Of a DNA stretch of 64,000 nt, positions 62,808 to 64,000 are shown one piece after another (position 1 is the stretch's first letter; every line of letters starts with the position of its first letter). The stretch comes from Culex pipiens pallens (Eukaryota > Arthropoda > Insecta > Diptera > Culicidae), in NCBI RefSeq assembly GCF_016801865.2, contig NC_068938.1, positions 110,422,141-110,486,140 of the forward strand, read 5' to 3'. Both the position numbers and the translations under genes were made by a program. The notes under the pieces were generated by a model that ran no database searches, had not been told where the DNA came from, and worked only from the letters and a program-made list of their open reading frames with translations.

Positions 62808-64000
62808 GCAGCAGCCGGCGAAAAGGGACGAGACAAAATTAAAAATTTCACGAGATTCTGATAAAAATAACCGACGAGGACCGGCCACTCCGTGGCCCAC
62901 AGGTTGTCCACATTTTTTGCGTACAATTTAATTAAAGTGTAATTTCTTAATTTGGCTTTCGCGTCCCCTCCGACAATGTTGCTCTCGGACGCCTCCACTT
63001 TGCAACACGTGAGCAGCGCCGGGGGGTTCCCCACTTGCATTTTCTGGCGCGTCAAATAGATCGCTCTCACACACTCGAGCGAGTTGCTATTTTTTATCGC
63101 TTGTTTACACGGCCACTAATCTGGCTCTTTGCGTTCTCCTTCTACCCACCCCTCGGTTTCGCTGTCGTCGCCGTCTTTCAATCCTCCCTCACGCGACGTT
63201 CGTCGCTGAGTGTGACGGTTATTTTTAGCCTCTACGCTCACCGCAATGACGATCCGGAGGTATTTTAAGAACCGGTGACCGAAAAAACATCAAACGGCTC
63301 AGAATCTCTTTGAAAAGCAAATTTTGATGATAGAATTCGAAGGAAAGTTGCGCATTCCAACTTTAACGGGTACTTGACCGTCAATTTGACAGCTGTCAAA
63401 AGCGTTAAACGAGTGGAGCGGGCTGAAACATCAACCCGGTTATTTCTGCACCATCTGCAAAACGATTCTAAAATTACCCTCGACTAATCGATTCCCAAGC
63501 CCCGGCTGTGACGATACTTGATAAGATATTGCACGTTGCCTCTCGCAACACACACATTTTATCCAGATGGCTGTCCCTCAAACTCCTTTCCCAAAGACCA
63601 ACTTTTCAGAAGAATCGCACAAAACAACAACAACAATCTCGCCCGTTGCAACGCGTTAGAGACGACAAACTTGTTCGCGTTCTGAAGCGAAAAGGCTGTT
63701 TACCCATATGGCAATATTTGCCTCCCCTCTCCCTTCTTCTTGTTTAGTCTTTCGACGACAGTTGTTGATGTTTGTCGAGTGTTTATCTATTCCCTCGGCG
63801 CGATAGTGCAGCGGGCTCAGATGGCACTCCTTCGTGCGAAGAATGCGGTTCGTTGCCAAAGGGTCAACCGACTCAAAGCCGCCTACTTTGACAGGTTCAC
63901 TTTCCGATCCGTTCCACCCCCCCCCACTTGGACGCCTTCAAATCGCCAAATTCTTACCCGACGTCGCCCCTCGCCCCCTTCGGACCGGATGACTGATGGC

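Larger units (their letters stand above)
58610..64000. other. GC-richer upstream or intronic DNA of net
   Basis: This 5.4-kb stretch is more GC-rich and less repetitive than the rest of the window. Overlapping frames on both strands (up to about 270 codons near 62 kb, without an ATG start) reflect composition and not genes. It likely holds the first exon, promoter and enhancers of net, but I cannot place the transcription start. CTCF-like words and a tRNA-His fragment are listed separately. Confidence 0.45.

Overview
This is a 64 kb piece of insect nuclear DNA, most likely from a culicine mosquito such as Culex. That is an inference from the repeat content: several tRNA-derived SINEs, Jockey-clade LINEs, many short inverted-repeat elements, and introns of 55-84 bp inside gene fragments. 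It is AT-rich and gene-poor. I recognise one apparently intact host protein gene, four intact tRNA-Ser genes and a great deal of nested mobile DNA. Many mobile elements are bounded to the base by target-site duplications (TSDs) that can be read directly.

Layout. 1-13 kb: AT-rich DNA with short terminal-inverted-repeat (TIR) elements, a 497-bp retro-insertion and a roughly 1.1-kb TIR element that carries a nested SINE. 13.2-17.5 kb: a full-length, open Jockey-type LINE on the minus strand. 18.4-21.5 kb: a small pogo/mariner-like MITE, tRNA-Ser(CGA), and a TIR element split by a retroelement that encodes only a gag-like ORF1 and has no ORF2. 23.7-27.7 kb: a second TIR element with a nested 216-bp foldback, a 684-bp SINE with a perfect 24-bp TSD, another SINE, and a TTAA-flanked MITE. 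30-36.3 kb: a GC-rich promoter-bearing LTR-like segment, a tandem array with a 149-bp unit, a 1.8-kb foldback, paired dispersed repeats, and tRNA-Ser(AGA). 36.4-40.8 kb: two non-autonomous elements with perfect 8-bp TSDs and a second tRNA-Ser(AGA). 41.9-48.9 kb: a dispersed repeat broken by three nested insertions. 49.3 kb: tRNA-Ser(CGA). 52.9-56 kb: a hAT-like element, a SINE and a second tandem array (141-bp unit) related to the first but inverted. 57.6-58.6 kb: the bHLH gene net (ATOH8 family) on the minus strand. 58.6-64 kb: GC-richer DNA upstream of net with CTCF-like sites.

The most notable object is the insertion at about 43,182-48,470. It has short TIRs and long degenerate subterminal repeats. 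Inside it, in one orientation, lie fragments of unrelated host genes: the start of the nuclear cap-binding protein Cbp80 with its ATG and first intron, an intron-containing central part of the condensin subunit Cap-G fused directly to it, and a stretch that resembles a PIWI-family Argonaute. I read this as a gene-capturing (Pack-type) DNA transposon. I see no transposase in it. Several frameshifts show that the captured pieces no longer encode the original proteins.

Apart from net and the tRNAs, most of the window does not form a working pathway. It is a stratified record of insertions, and the nesting gives a relative order of events.
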